From NCBI GenBank assembly GCA_945904015.1, contig CAMDPK010000013.1, forward strand, positions 1-64,000: a stretch of 64,000 nucleotides of DNA, given 5' to 3'. Source of the stretch: Candidatus Kuenenia stuttgartensis. GTDB lineage: Bacteria > Planctomycetota > Planctomycetia > Planctomycetales > Planctomycetaceae. Positions 36,519 through 45,085 of the stretch are shown here, piece by piece. Numbering within the stretch: position 1 is the first letter of the stretch; the number at the start of each line of letters is the position of its first letter. Below the pieces are notes generated by a model. It made no database searches and was not told the origin of the DNA. It saw only the letters and a program-made list of their open reading frames with translations. The position numbers were made by a program, and so were the translations under genes.

Positions 36519-37073
36519 ATGAATGTTGGCATTGTCAGACCAGATGTCTCGGAGTTGAATCTCGCGATTCTAGGCCGCTCCGTGCATCCAGAATTGTTTG
36601 CGATTTACGAGCGTACCTCGGTGGTTCGAGACGGCTTCCAGATGCACCTCGCGATCTGCGAAGCGGGCCATCTTCTGGAACTGCGCACGCCTCATCAAAC
36701 GCTGTGCGAGATCGTCGCCCCCAAAGGCCAATCGCTGCCGCACCGCGATCGGTTGTTTGACAAGAAGCTGCGAGGCAGCCGCGACGAATCGCTCTGGCTA
36801 CCGGGAGGCATCGGCTATCAGGTCAGCTTTCAGGTCGAGCGGTTGGACCCGGAGATTTACCTCCAACTGCACGAGGAATTCTCCATCGACTGCCGCAAGG
36901 CGACGCTCGGCCGCATGTTCGACCCGCCGAATCGGCTGGCTCCCGCCGCCGTGAGCTATTTGCAACTGGACCTGTTCCCGCGCAGCCTCTTGATCCATGC
37001 GTTTCACACGTTCCCGGAAAACTGCGCCGTCGTCAAAACGCAAACGCTGATCGAACTGCCGGGAACCAAGTAG
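36519..37073 (+). CDS. Hypothetical protein (possibly DUF2617-like)
   Basis: This 184-residue soluble protein begins MNVGIVRPDVSELNLAILGR. It continues with VHPELFAIYERTSVVRDGFQ, AGHLLELRTPHQTLCEIVAP and a late YLQLDLFPRSLLIHAFHTFP. The layout resembles the DUF2617 family of unknown function found in planctomycetes and actinobacteria; that match is from memory and needs confirmation. There is no signal peptide. The stop codon TAG at 37071 is the first three bases of a 79-base palindromic repeat. A histidine phosphatase gene follows. Confidence 0.75.
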   Translation: MNVGIVRPDVSELNLAILGRSVHPELFAIYERTSVVRDGFQMHLAICEAGHLLELRTPHQTLCEIVAPKGQSLPHRDRLFDKKLRGSRDESLWLPGGIGYQVSFQVERLDPEIYLQLHEEFSIDCRKATLGRMFDPPNRLAPAAVSYLQLDLFPRSLLIHAFHTFPENCAVVKTQTLIELPGTK

Positions 37074-37149
37074 GTCAGGCTTCCCAGCCTGACCCGAACG
37101 CTGGACGAATTCACGATTCGGATTTGTCAGCCTGGGAAGGCTGACCTAC
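37071..37149. repeat. Inverted repeat abutting a stop codon
   Basis: Arms TAGGTCAGGCTTCCCAGCCT (37071 onward) and its complement ending TGACCTA at 37149 pair over 23 bases, with one internal mismatch. The first TAG is the stop codon of the preceding gene. The histidine phosphatase gene starts 11 bases after the element. Confidence 0.8.
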
Positions 37150-37159
37150 AAATCGCCGC

Positions 37160-37783
37160 ATGACTGCCACTCAACTGCTGCTTGTCCGTCACGGCACGAC
37201 CGATGCCAATGTCCGAGTCCCGTACATCTTGCAAGGGAGCAGTATTGATTTGCCGCTCAACGACAACGGTCGCCGACAAGCTCAGCAGGTCGCTCAGTTC
37301 TTGTCCGACTTGCCGATCAAGCACGTCTATTCCAGCCCGCTGCAACGAGCCTCCGAGACCGCCGGTGCCATCGCCGAGCGACACGATCTGAGCGTGCATC
37401 AAATTGCCGAGATCACCGAATGCCACGTCGGCGTCTGGGAAGGCAAGGACTGGGGCACGATCGCTCGCGAAGCTCCGGAAGCGTATCGGCTGTTCCACGA
37501 GGATCCGTCCACGCATCCGTATCTGGGCGGAGAGACCTACTCGGACGTCCTGCGTCGCGCGTGGCCGGCGTTCGAGCGACTGCTGCACCAGCACGTTGGC
37601 GAAACGGTCGTCGTGGTGGCTCACAACATTGTGAACCGCGCGCTGTGTGCCCACTTGATGGGGCTGGAGCTTCGCAAGGCGAAGGGACTGGCCCAAGACA
37701 ATTGCTGCGTGAACATCATCCAGCACGTTGAGGGCAAGAGCACGCTGGTCACGATGAATTCGGTATTCCACCTACGTGGCTGA
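37160..37783 (+). CDS. Histidine phosphatase family protein
   Basis: This 207-residue enzyme of the phosphoglycerate-mutase-like branch has the catalytic RHG motif at residues 10-12 (LLLVRHGTTDAN), a second conserved segment VYSSPLQRASETAGAIAER, and the late VVAHNIVNRAL supplying the second catalytic His. It could be a cofactor-dependent mutase or a broad phosphatase such as a cobalamin or PhoE-type enzyme; the substrate is not evident. It begins 11 bases after a palindromic repeat and is followed by a DinB-like gene and an aminotransferase gene on the same strand. Confidence 0.92.
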   Translation: MTATQLLLVRHGTTDANVRVPYILQGSSIDLPLNDNGRRQAQQVAQFLSDLPIKHVYSSPLQRASETAGAIAERHDLSVHQIAEITECHVGVWEGKDWGTIAREAPEAYRLFHEDPSTHPYLGGETYSDVLRRAWPAFERLLHQHVGETVVVVAHNIVNRALCAHLMGLELRKAKGLAQDNCCVNIIQHVEGKSTLVTMNSVFHLRG

Positions 37784-37855
37784 CACTTGCCGAAACTTCG
37801 CGACTTTGGTCGGATGCTCGGCGCTTCCGCCACTTCTCGATTTCAGGAGACCACC

Positions 37856-38347
37856 ATGAGCCTGTTGACCTGCATCAAAGACATTTGGGAATTCAATCGG
37901 TCGCGCACGCTGATGACCCTGGATGATATCGCCAAGCAGCCCGATCCGACGGCCGTGCTCGGCTGGCGGCCTGGGCCGGGGCGAGCACACATCGCCTGGC
38001 AACTGATGCACGTCGGCATCACGGAAGAACTGTTCGCAACCGAGCGATTGTTCGGTTCGACGGCAGGCTTTTTGGATTTGATCCCGCGCTTCAAAGGGGG
38101 CAGCACGCCAGACGACAGCATTCCCTCAGCGGATCAGATTCGCGAAGTGCTCAATGCCTCGCGACAACATCTGCTGGAAGGACTCGGCCGTTTGACCGAC
38201 GCAGACCTCGCTCGCATCCCGGAATCCGGTCTGCTGAAGGACCGAGGCTGGACGATCGCGAAAGCGCTGCACGTCATCAATTGGCACGAGGCTCATCACC
38301 AGGGCCAAGCTCACATCACTCTCAACTTGTGGAAGAACCGCGCATGA
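37856..38347 (+). CDS. DinB/YfiT-family protein
   Basis: This 163-residue four-helix-bundle protein has the histidines that typically bind a metal in the DinB superfamily: one near residue 52 (LMHVGITEELF) and a cluster in NWHEAHHQGQAH. Family members include thiol-dependent transferases and proteins of unknown role; no more specific function is supported. The start at 37856 has an AGGAG site; an upstream extension to 37787 lacks one. The stop overlaps the ATG of the aminotransferase gene (ATGA), showing translational coupling. Confidence 0.85.
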   Translation: MSLLTCIKDIWEFNRSRTLMTLDDIAKQPDPTAVLGWRPGPGRAHIAWQLMHVGITEELFATERLFGSTAGFLDLIPRFKGGSTPDDSIPSADQIREVLNASRQHLLEGLGRLTDADLARIPESGLLKDRGWTIAKALHVINWHEAHHQGQAHITLNLWKNRA

Positions 38348-39651
38348 CCCTCTCCGCTGATTATCTCGCACTCATCGAACGCGGTCGCAAAGTTTTTCCG
38401 GGTGGTGTTTGTTCGAGCACTCGCTTCAACCAAGCCTGGGGCGCGCCGGTGTACGCCTCGCGAGCGAAAGGTTCTCGCTTTTGGGATGTCGATGGCCGCG
38501 AGTTCCTGGACATGTCGATGAGTCACGGCGCGACGCTGCTCGGTCACGCGCCGAAGTGTCTGCGCGAGGTGTTCGACAAGGTCTGGGAACTCGGCGTACT
38601 GTGCAGTCTCGATGGCCATTACCCGATCGAACTGGCCGAGCAGATTTGCGAAATCGTGCCGTGTGCGGAGCGAGTTCGCTTCACTGGTTCCGGCACCGAA
38701 GCGACTTTGCACGCGCTGCGACTCTGCCGAGCGGTCAGCGGTCGGGACAAGATCATTCGCTTTCACGGGCACTTCCACGGCTACCACGAATTCACGTTCG
38801 TCGGCGGGCATCCACCGGCCGATCAACTCGACGCGAGGCCGCCGTATCGCGAGTCCGCCGGCATCCCAAAGTCGCTCGCCGAACTTGTCATCGCCGCCGA
38901 GTACAACGACCTCAACGTACTCGAAAAGCTGGTCAAACAGCACAAGCACGAAGCCGGCACAATTTTGATCGAGCCAGTCGATTACAACTGCGGTGCGATC
39001 CTGCCAGAGCCAGGATTCCTCGAAGGAGCCCGCCGGCTCGCGACCGAACATGGATTAATACTTTTCTTCGACGAGATTCAATCGTTCGCCAAAAAGTCTC
39101 CCGGTGGAGCACAGCAAGATTTCGGCGTCACTCCCGACATTTGCACGATTGGCAAGTCTCTCGGAGCGGGCTTGCCGCTGTCGGCCATCGCCGGAAAAGC
39201 GGAGTTGATGGACCGCTTCAAGCCAGTCGGAGACGTGGCTCATTCCGGGACATTCAACGCTCCGCTGCCGAGCATCTTGGCTGGTCTCGCCTTCGTGCGG
39301 ACGATCCGCACGCCAGAGTTCTGGCAGACCATTCATTCGCTTTCGACGCAATTGTCTCGCGGATTAGCCGACATCTCGAATCGCAGCCTGGTGCCGTGTC
39401 GCTTCCAAGTTCACGGCAGCCGCTTTGGATTGACCTTTGGCACTCGCGAGCCGGTCAAATGCTATCGCGACAGTCTGTGCCACCGTCGCGAAACCATGCT
39501 GGAGTTCTGCCGGCAGACGACGGCTCGCGGTGTCTACTTCCACGACTACGGCGGCGGTCCATGCCATCACGGGTTTTCGTCGGTTCACACGCCGGCAGAC
39601 ATCGACCGCGTCCTGCAAGTTGTCGAAGACTCCCTGAAGGTGATGGGATGA
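38344..39651 (+). CDS. Class III aminotransferase (GSA-aminomutase-like)
   Basis: This 435-residue PLP enzyme is similar to glutamate-1-semialdehyde 2,1-aminomutase. The PLP lysine is K271 (TIGKSLGAGLPLSA) and the Asp of FFDEIQSF at about 243 binds the pyridine nitrogen; SGTEATLHALRLCRA forms the phosphate loop. Because it is coupled to a DinB-like gene and not near heme genes, it may be a GSAM-related transaminase of another pathway rather than hemL. The start overlaps the DinB-like stop (ATGA). The length is normal. Confidence 0.85.
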   Translation: MTLSADYLALIERGRKVFPGGVCSSTRFNQAWGAPVYASRAKGSRFWDVDGREFLDMSMSHGATLLGHAPKCLREVFDKVWELGVLCSLDGHYPIELAEQICEIVPCAERVRFTGSGTEATLHALRLCRAVSGRDKIIRFHGHFHGYHEFTFVGGHPPADQLDARPPYRESAGIPKSLAELVIAAEYNDLNVLEKLVKQHKHEAGTILIEPVDYNCGAILPEPGFLEGARRLATEHGLILFFDEIQSFAKKSPGGAQQDFGVTPDICTIGKSLGAGLPLSAIAGKAELMDRFKPVGDVAHSGTFNAPLPSILAGLAFVRTIRTPEFWQTIHSLSTQLSRGLADISNRSLVPCRFQVHGSRFGLTFGTREPVKCYRDSLCHRRETMLEFCRQTTARGVYFHDYGGGPCHHGFSSVHTPADIDRVLQVVEDSLKVMG

Positions 39652-39762
39652 TGAACTCCTCGCGGGGCAGGCCGCTGGCGAATGTTGCAACTTGAAAGCG
39701 GCTTGTTAGAGTACGCCCCACACATCGAAGTCTCAAAAACGTTTTGGTTTAGGAAAGGTCCA

Positions 39763-40032
39763 ATGCCGCTGACAAAAGAACGAAAAACGGAGCTGATTCG
39801 TGGCCACGCGCGATCCGATGCGGACACAGGTTCGCCGGAAGTTCAGATCGCCATGCTGACCGATCGGATCACTCAACTGACTGACCACCTGAAGGGCCAT
39901 GTGAAAGATCACTCTGGCCGACGTGGGTTGTTGATGGCGGTTAGCCGCCGTCGCCGCCTGTTGGATTATCTCAAGCGAACCGAAATTGCTCGCTATCAGT
40001 CGATCCTCGAAAAGCTCGAGTTGCGCAAGTAG
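39763..40032 (+). CDS. rpsO: 30S ribosomal protein S15
   Basis: This 89-residue protein is the normal length for S15, which binds 16S rRNA early in 30S assembly. Diagnostic segments are [40 protein letters not shown] and [12 protein letters not shown]. The start at 39763 has an AGGAAAGG site; the frame opens further upstream without support. It precedes pnp, the arrangement found in many bacteria. Confidence 0.98.
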   Translation: MPLTKERKTELIRGHARSDADTGSPEVQIAMLTDRITQLTDHLKGHVKDHSGRRGLLMAVSRRRRLLDYLKRTEIARYQSILEKLELRK

Positions 40033-40341
40033 CCCCGGCCGACAAGGTGACGTTGTTTTGGAGGCTTCGGCCGGTGCGTCAGTCAGGGGATTGACGCAGA
40101 CATGCACGCCAGCCGGCGAATTCGGTTGGGTGTCGGTCCGAGGAAAATTGCTTGAGCCTGCGCGGTAGGTCCACGCGAAACGACGTTCGCCCTTGCTTCG
40201 GCCGCCGGCCTGGAAGTTGGCGTCGCTGTCGTTGCGACGCCGTGGATCAAAGTCGTTAGGACGTATCGGCTCGCTGTCGTTTGTCACTCATGGTGAGTGG
40301 TCTCGCTGGCTGGCGTCCGTTGAAGTGGAAAGAGAACAAAA
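40033..40341 (+). promoter_or_regulatory. rpsO-pnp intergenic leader with hairpins
   Basis: This 309-base spacer contains hairpins at 40036-40074 (CCGGCCGA / TCGGCCGG, long loop), 40219-40241 (GGCGTCGC / GCGACGCC) and 40285-40299 (CACTCA / TGAGTG). In E. coli the equivalent region carries a terminator, the pnp promoter and an RNase III cleavage stem that controls PNPase autoregulation; a similar role is inferred here. No ORF is convincing. Confidence 0.5.
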
Positions 40342-42465
40342 ATGAAAGTCTCAGTCGAACGAGAAATTGGCGGCAGAATTCTGAAGTTGGAAACCGGCGA
40401 GTTGGCGAAACAAGCCCACGGTGCCGTCGTGGTGCAATTCGGCGAGACGTGGGTCTTCGTCGCCTCGGTCAGTGGTCCGCCGCGATTCGCGGATCAGGAT
40501 TTCTTCCCGTTGACGGTCGATTACCGTGAGCGCTTCGCCGCCGCTGGCAAGTTCCCCGGTGGATTCCTCAAGCGTGAGTCCCGCCCATCGACGCGCGAAA
40601 TTCTGACAGCCCGGCTCACCGATCGTCCGATTCGTCCGCTGTTCCCGGAAGGCTACTACGACGAAGTGCAGATCATGTCGAACGTGTTGTCGTTCGACGG
40701 TGTCAATGATCCGGACGTCCTCTCGATCAACGGTGCGAGTGCCGCGCTGATGCTGGCTCCGCTGCCGTTCAATGGCCCGATCGGAGCCGTGCGGATCGGT
40801 CAAGTTGATGGTCAATTCGTCGTGATGCCGACGCAGGAACAACTGAAGACGAGCAAGCTCGATCTCATCGTCGCCGGCAGCAAAGACTCGGTGCTGATGA
40901 TCGAAGGCTTCGGCGATCAAGTGCCGGAAGAGCAGATGCTCGAAGCCATCCTGCTGGCTCAAGGCGAGATCGCGAAGATTTGCGAACTCCAATTGGAACT
41001 GTGTGCGAAGGTCGGCAAGGCTCGCACGCCGAACCCGGTGCCTGTCGAGAATAAGTTCACGGCGTTGCTCAGCGGGGAGTCGTACTCCGCGTTGAAAACA
41101 GCCAAAGCCAACACGAAGAAGGCCGAACGCCACGCTGGCACTGACGCGATCAAGAAGGGACTCAAAGCGAAATACTTCCCGGAAGGTGGCGAAGCCGCGA
41201 CGGGCACTCCGCGACAGTTTTCGGAAGCGTTCGGGGCGCTTGAATCCAAGGTCGTACGCGACCTGATCCAAGAGGGCACGCGACTCGACGGTCGCAAGCC
41301 CGATGAAATGCGAACAATCACCTGCTCGGTCGGCGTGGTGCCGCGGATTCACGGTTCGGCCGTGTTCACACGCGGCGAGACGCAATCGCTGGCACAGATT
41401 ACGCTGGGTACCGGCCGCGATACGCAGAAGGTCGATGGTCCGGTCGAGGAATACGAGAAGCGGTTCATGCTGGACTACAACTTTCCGTCGTACTCGGTCG
41501 GCGAGTGCCGTCCGATTCGCGGTCCTGGCCGGCGCGAGATCGGTCACGGAATGTTGGCCGAACGCTCGGTGCATTGGGTCATCCCGCCGGCCGAGAAGTT
41601 CCCGTACACGATCCGCACGATCTCGGACATCATGGAATCGAACGGTTCCAGTTCGATGGCTTCGGTTTGCAGTGCGACGCTGGCTTTGATGGATGCCGGC
41701 GTGCCGATCACTCAACCGGTGGCGGGCATCTCGATCGGCTTGGTCAAGGACGGCGACAAGTACACGCTGCTGACCGACATCATGGGCGACGAGGATCACT
41801 TCGGCGACATGGACTTCAAAGTCGCCGGCACGGGCAAGGGCATCACCGGCATTCAGCTTGACCTGAAGATCGCCGGCATCACCGAGCCGATCATTCGCGA
41901 CACGCTCGCGCAAGCCAAGGAAGCTCGCCGCGTGTTGCTCAAGACGATGTTGACCGCGATCGGCCGCCCGCGAGCGGACATCTCCGCAAATGCTCCGCGC
42001 TTGCATCAGATCAAGATCGACCCGGAGAAGATTGGTCTTTTGATCGGCCCCGGCGGCAAGACGATCCGCGCGATCCAAGAAGAATCGCAAACGACGCTCG
42101 ACGTCGGCGAAGACGGCACGGTCACAATCGCCGGCATGAACGCCGCTTGTTTGGAAGCCGCGATCGCTCGCATCGAAGCCCTGACCGCCGAGATCAAAGT
42201 CGGCCGCGTCTACACCGGCAAAGTGGCGTCGATCAAGGATTTCGGAGCCTTCATCGAAATCGCCCCTGGCAAGGACGGCCTGTGCCACATCAGCGAGCTG
42301 GCCGAAGGCTACGTCAAGTCGGTTCACGACGTCGTCAAGATCGGTGACATCATCGAAGTGAAGGTCATCGCCGTTGACGATCAAAATCGAGTGAAGCTGT
42401 CTCGCAAGGCAATCCTTGTGGAGAAAGCCCAAGCGACTGGTGGCGGCGAGAGCCCGGCAGAATAG
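40342..42465 (+). CDS. pnp: Polyribonucleotide nucleotidyltransferase (PNPase)
   Basis: This 707-residue 3'-5' phosphorolytic exoribonuclease of the degradosome/RNA-turnover machinery has two RNase PH domains (first about 1-220; second about 310-560, with SYSVGECRPIRGPGRREIGH), an intervening helical domain, a KH domain (LIGPGGKTIRAIQEES near 565) and a C-terminal S1 domain (VASIKDFGAFIEIAPGKDGL) ending near 695. The DIMGDEDHFGDMDFKVAGT segment holds catalytic Asp residues. The start at 40342 is preceded by GGAAAGAG. A strong hairpin terminator follows the gene. Confidence 0.98.
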   Translation: MKVSVEREIGGRILKLETGELAKQAHGAVVVQFGETWVFVASVSGPPRFADQDFFPLTVDYRERFAAAGKFPGGFLKRESRPSTREILTARLTDRPIRPLFPEGYYDEVQIMSNVLSFDGVNDPDVLSINGASAALMLAPLPFNGPIGAVRIGQVDGQFVVMPTQEQLKTSKLDLIVAGSKDSVLMIEGFGDQVPEEQMLEAILLAQGEIAKICELQLELCAKVGKARTPNPVPVENKFTALLSGESYSALKTAKANTKKAERHAGTDAIKKGLKAKYFPEGGEAATGTPRQFSEAFGALESKVVRDLIQEGTRLDGRKPDEMRTITCSVGVVPRIHGSAVFTRGETQSLAQITLGTGRDTQKVDGPVEEYEKRFMLDYNFPSYSVGECRPIRGPGRREIGHGMLAERSVHWVIPPAEKFPYTIRTISDIMESNGSSSMASVCSATLALMDAGVPITQPVAGISIGLVKDGDKYTLLTDIMGDEDHFGDMDFKVAGTGKGITGIQLDLKIAGITEPIIRDTLAQAKEARRVLLKTMLTAIGRPRADISANAPRLHQIKIDPEKIGLLIGPGGKTIRAIQEESQTTLDVGEDGTVTIAGMNAACLEAAIARIEALTAEIKVGRVYTGKVASIKDFGAFIEIAPGKDGLCHISELAEGYVKSVHDVVKIGDIIEVKVIAVDDQNRVKLSRKAILVEKAQATGGGESPAE

Positions 42466-42491
42466 TCCTGGCAGATCCAAGCCAAAGAAAA

Positions 42492-42526
42492 CAGACCTCC
42501 GAAGTCTTCGCGACTTCGGAGGTCTG
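42492..42526 (+). terminator. Rho-independent-like terminator after pnp
   Basis: Perfect 15-bp stem CAGACCTCCGAAGTC / GACTTCGGAGGTCTG with a 5-base loop (TTCGC), followed four bases later by TTTT. It lies 26 bases after the pnp stop codon and faces the convergent DUF1559 locus ending at 42550. Confidence 0.85.
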
Positions 42527-42549
42527 CTCGTTTTATGGAGTGAGAAAAG

Positions 42550-43557
42550 TTACGGGCTGGAGAACTCACCCAAGGGCAACCCATCGTCACGGATTTGCAG
42601 CCTTTGGTAAGTGCCCCAAAAGTCGCGGTTGTAGAAATCGACCGGATCGGCGGTGCTGTAGATATTCTCGCTGATGAAGCGGACTGATCCATCGGCCATC
42701 ACGAACTGTGAACCACCGGAATGCTCGCTGGAGAACGCCCACCGGGCGATCGGATTCACGGCCCCTCAGCCAGGGGCCGCTGAACCCGTTGGTGCGTTGA
42801 GCATTTGCCCGGTCTGCATCTGCACGAAGGCACTGCCATACGGCGTTTCGAGTGTCGCCTGGGGGATCACATACGGATCGCGGAAAATCGCTCCGGCCCA
42901 GACCGACGCATCACCCTCTTTGACGAATCGTCGTTCGCCCACCAGAAACGTGTTGGCCGTGCCATCGGTGATTTCGGAAATGCGAACGTGGCTTTCACCG
43001 GTGAAGATTCCGCGATTGATGAATCCGAAAGGGCCAGGGTTGGAGAGGTCCGAGACGTTGGCATTCGGAGCCGACGCCACATAGTTCGACTGCGCGACCT
43101 CCAGCGTGTCGAACATGCGACGCGAGTTCATTGACGAACTCGAATCCGCCGGGCAAACGAATACCGGCAGCACCTGACGTGCGAGATCGGGGCGATTTGC
43201 CAAGACCTGTCCGAGCGTTTGCGCTTTCGAATTGAGTTGACGGTACAACGGTGACGCTTCGAGATACGGCAGTAGTGCGACTCCCCAAGCCCAAGCCGGT
43301 TCGGTGGGGGCGGTGCCTCGCAGACCAGCCTCAACGGTTCCCGGAGGAAAACCATTGTTGGGATCGTGGTAGTTGTGCAGGGCGAGACCGATTTGACGCA
43401 GGTTGTTGGAACACTGCGTCCGCCTCGCTGCCGCCCGCGACTTTTGCACGGCTGGCAACAGCAGCGCGACCAGAATTGAAATAATCGCAATCACCACCAG
43501 CAATTCGATCAGGGTGAAGCCGCGACGATTTCGGAATCGCAGAGAACGTTGCGTCAT
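42550..43557 (-). pseudogene. DUF1559 protein gene broken by in-frame TGA
   Basis: The N-terminal 263 codons encode a type IV pilin-like methylation segment (RRGFTLIELLVVIAIISILV) and the DUF1559 domain (CSNNLRQIGLALHNYHDPNN, GESHVRISEITDGTANTFLV). A TGA at 42766-42768 then ends the frame, yet the same frame continues with the expected DUF1559 C-terminus ([20 protein letters not shown]) for 70 more codons. The TGA lies inside a short palindrome GGCCCCT / AGGGGCC (42760-42778) that looks like an inserted repeat. The likeliest reading is a recent disruption of one 330-residue gene; readthrough is possible. In planctomycetes these proteins are abundant and thought to be surface or pseudopilin-like. 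Confidence 0.8.
42760..42778. repeat. Short palindrome creating the TGA in the DUF1559 gene
   Basis: GGCCCCT and AGGGGCC flank CAGCC. On the coding strand the left half of the loop carries CTGAGG, which gives the in-frame stop. Sequence on both sides remains in the DUF1559 frame. Confidence 0.6.
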
Positions 43558-43706
43558 CCTTCGCTCCTTCTGTGGAAGCTATCAAGCCCAACGGCGAGTA
43601 GCTCACCGATTGCGGTGGGAAATGTCAACTTAAATTTGCATGACACTCGGAGTATGCTGTGTGTGGGGCTGGCTCATTGGCCGTTCGAATCGGGAGTCGA
43701 GAGTTC

Positions 43707-44984
43707 ATGTCCGCCGCCAAGTCATGGTTTGTGCAAACGGGATTTGGCACCCGGCTGGGGCCAATGCCCGGTGATGCTTTGCTGGAACTGGTGCGTACCG
43801 GCGCATTGATCAGCACCGACGAAGTACGCGATTCGGTTGACGGCGACTGGCAGCGTGCGGCCGAGATTCCCGGACTTTTCGATGCCGCAAGCACGCCGAA
43901 CTCGGAGACGGCTACGGCACCATCACCACTTCTGGGCGATGTCGACATTGCCTCGCCAGCGATGCCCGTTTCGGCAATCTCATCGGCGGGGCTGATTCCG
44001 CCAGATCCAGCGAGGACTGCGAACCACACTGACTTGCCAATCCTTGCGGAGCCAACTGTGGAGTTGCCGAACTCTGCGGCCCCGACCCGCACTCCGGTGT
44101 TGGACGAGCCGGCAGTTGCGCCACCCGTTTCGTCTGAGGACGACCTCGTTAACGCCTGGAGGTTGGAGCGCAGACGCTCGAAAGAAGATCTTGGCATGGT
44201 GTCACTCGCAGCCGAAGTGACGCAGTCGCAGATCGAAGAGGATCTCGCGTCAGAATTGCCGACCGAGTTATTCGGCGACAAATTGGCGACTCCCAGCGAC
44301 GCAGTTGTTCGCGCGAACAAGGCGTCGCGGTCGTCGTTGAAACGGCCGGCGTTTCTCGATCAAGTCGCTGGCTTGGAGGACAGTCCACGGACGCTGGCCG
44401 AGACGCCTCTTCAAACGTGGAATCGTTGGCGACGCAGCTTGCCAAGCGGGCCGATTGTGGCGGTCCTCGTCGTTGTGATCTTGTCGGCTTGGTGGATGTG
44501 GCCGCGTTCGCAGCGAGCCATCTACGACCGGTACGTTGATCTCTGGTCCGATTGGAAAGTTCGCCGAGTCGACTTGAAAGATAAAGCAGGTTGGGAACAC
44601 TTTCTCTTGCATGTGGATGCGGAGTTGGACGCCATCGTTCCGTGGTTGGAAAAAAACACGCAGGCGGGAGATCAAGAAAAGCGACTGCTATTGTTCATCG
44701 GCCGCGACTGTCTTCGACAAATGCGGGTGCAGCCACGGCAACCAGGCACCTCGCAGGAGAAGAAATTGGAATCTATGTTGGCTGAGCTTCGTGAGCGTTA
44801 TGAACCGTCGGTTCCGGCCGCACCGCGCGAGGCATTCATCGGGGCCAAGAGTGTTTCACCCAAAAACTCCACCACAAGGAGCCGTTCGTCGGACGAGATT
44901 CCTGTCGAGCACGCCCCAGCGGAGTTGAAGCCGGAACCGCCCATTTCCACTCCAGTGCCCACCGAAGCGAGCAAGCGACCCTGA
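43707..44984 (+). CDS. Membrane protein with GYF_2-like N-terminal domain
   Basis: This 425-residue protein has an N-terminal domain, SWFVQTGFGTRLGPMPGDAL, continuing to DSVDGDWQRAAEIPGLF, with the pattern of the GYF_2/DUF4339 domain. A Pro/Ala-rich linker follows, then a single transmembrane helix at about 258-275 (GPIVAVLVVVILSAWWMW) and a C-terminal charged, partly helical region. The tail is Ser/Pro-rich. Such proteins are frequent in planctomycetes and of unknown role; the GYF-like domain may bind Pro-rich peptides. The start at 43707 has a GGGAG site. The stop is the first base of a long palindromic element. Confidence 0.8.
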   Translation: MSAAKSWFVQTGFGTRLGPMPGDALLELVRTGALISTDEVRDSVDGDWQRAAEIPGLFDAASTPNSETATAPSPLLGDVDIASPAMPVSAISSAGLIPPDPARTANHTDLPILAEPTVELPNSAAPTRTPVLDEPAVAPPVSSEDDLVNAWRLERRRSKEDLGMVSLAAEVTQSQIEEDLASELPTELFGDKLATPSDAVVRANKASRSSLKRPAFLDQVAGLEDSPRTLAETPLQTWNRWRRSLPSGPIVAVLVVVILSAWWMWPRSQRAIYDRYVDLWSDWKVRRVDLKDKAGWEHFLLHVDAELDAIVPWLEKNTQAGDQEKRLLLFIGRDCLRQMRVQPRQPGTSQEKKLESMLAELRERYEPSVPAAPREAFIGAKSVSPKNSTTRSRSSDEIPVEHAPAELKPEPPISTPVPTEASKRP

Positions 44985-45085
44985 GTGGACCCGCATCGTG
45001 GGATAGGCTTCCAGCCTGTCAAAGTTGCCGAGAAGTGACAGGCTGGAAGCCTATCCCACTGCCTACCGATCTCTGCGGGTCCACT
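44984..45085. repeat. 102-bp nested inverted repeat between two stop codons
   Basis: Outer arms AGTGGACCCGCA / TGCGGGTCCACT (44984-44995, 45074-45085) enclose inner arms GTGGGATAGGCTTCCAGCCT.. / ..AGGCTGGAAGCCTATCCCAC (24 bp, 44998-45059). The element starts at the last base of one gene's stop and ends at the first base of the other's stop, exactly filling the convergent gap. Confidence 0.85.

Noticed and set aside
40351-42480. 709-residue minus-strand ORF opposite pnp
   Set aside because: It is an antisense frame of the strongly conserved pnp gene; its translation is rich in Arg, His and Asp with no family motif. High-GC genes often leave such open antisense frames.
42550-42759. Separate 69-residue gene after the DUF1559 stop
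   Set aside because: Its translation is the normal DUF1559 C-terminus in the same frame as the upstream part, so it is the distal half of one broken gene.
42766-42768. TGA in the DUF1559 gene as a selenocysteine codon
   Set aside because: No conserved Cys or redox motif is expected there; the TGA lies in an inserted palindrome. Kept only as an alternative.
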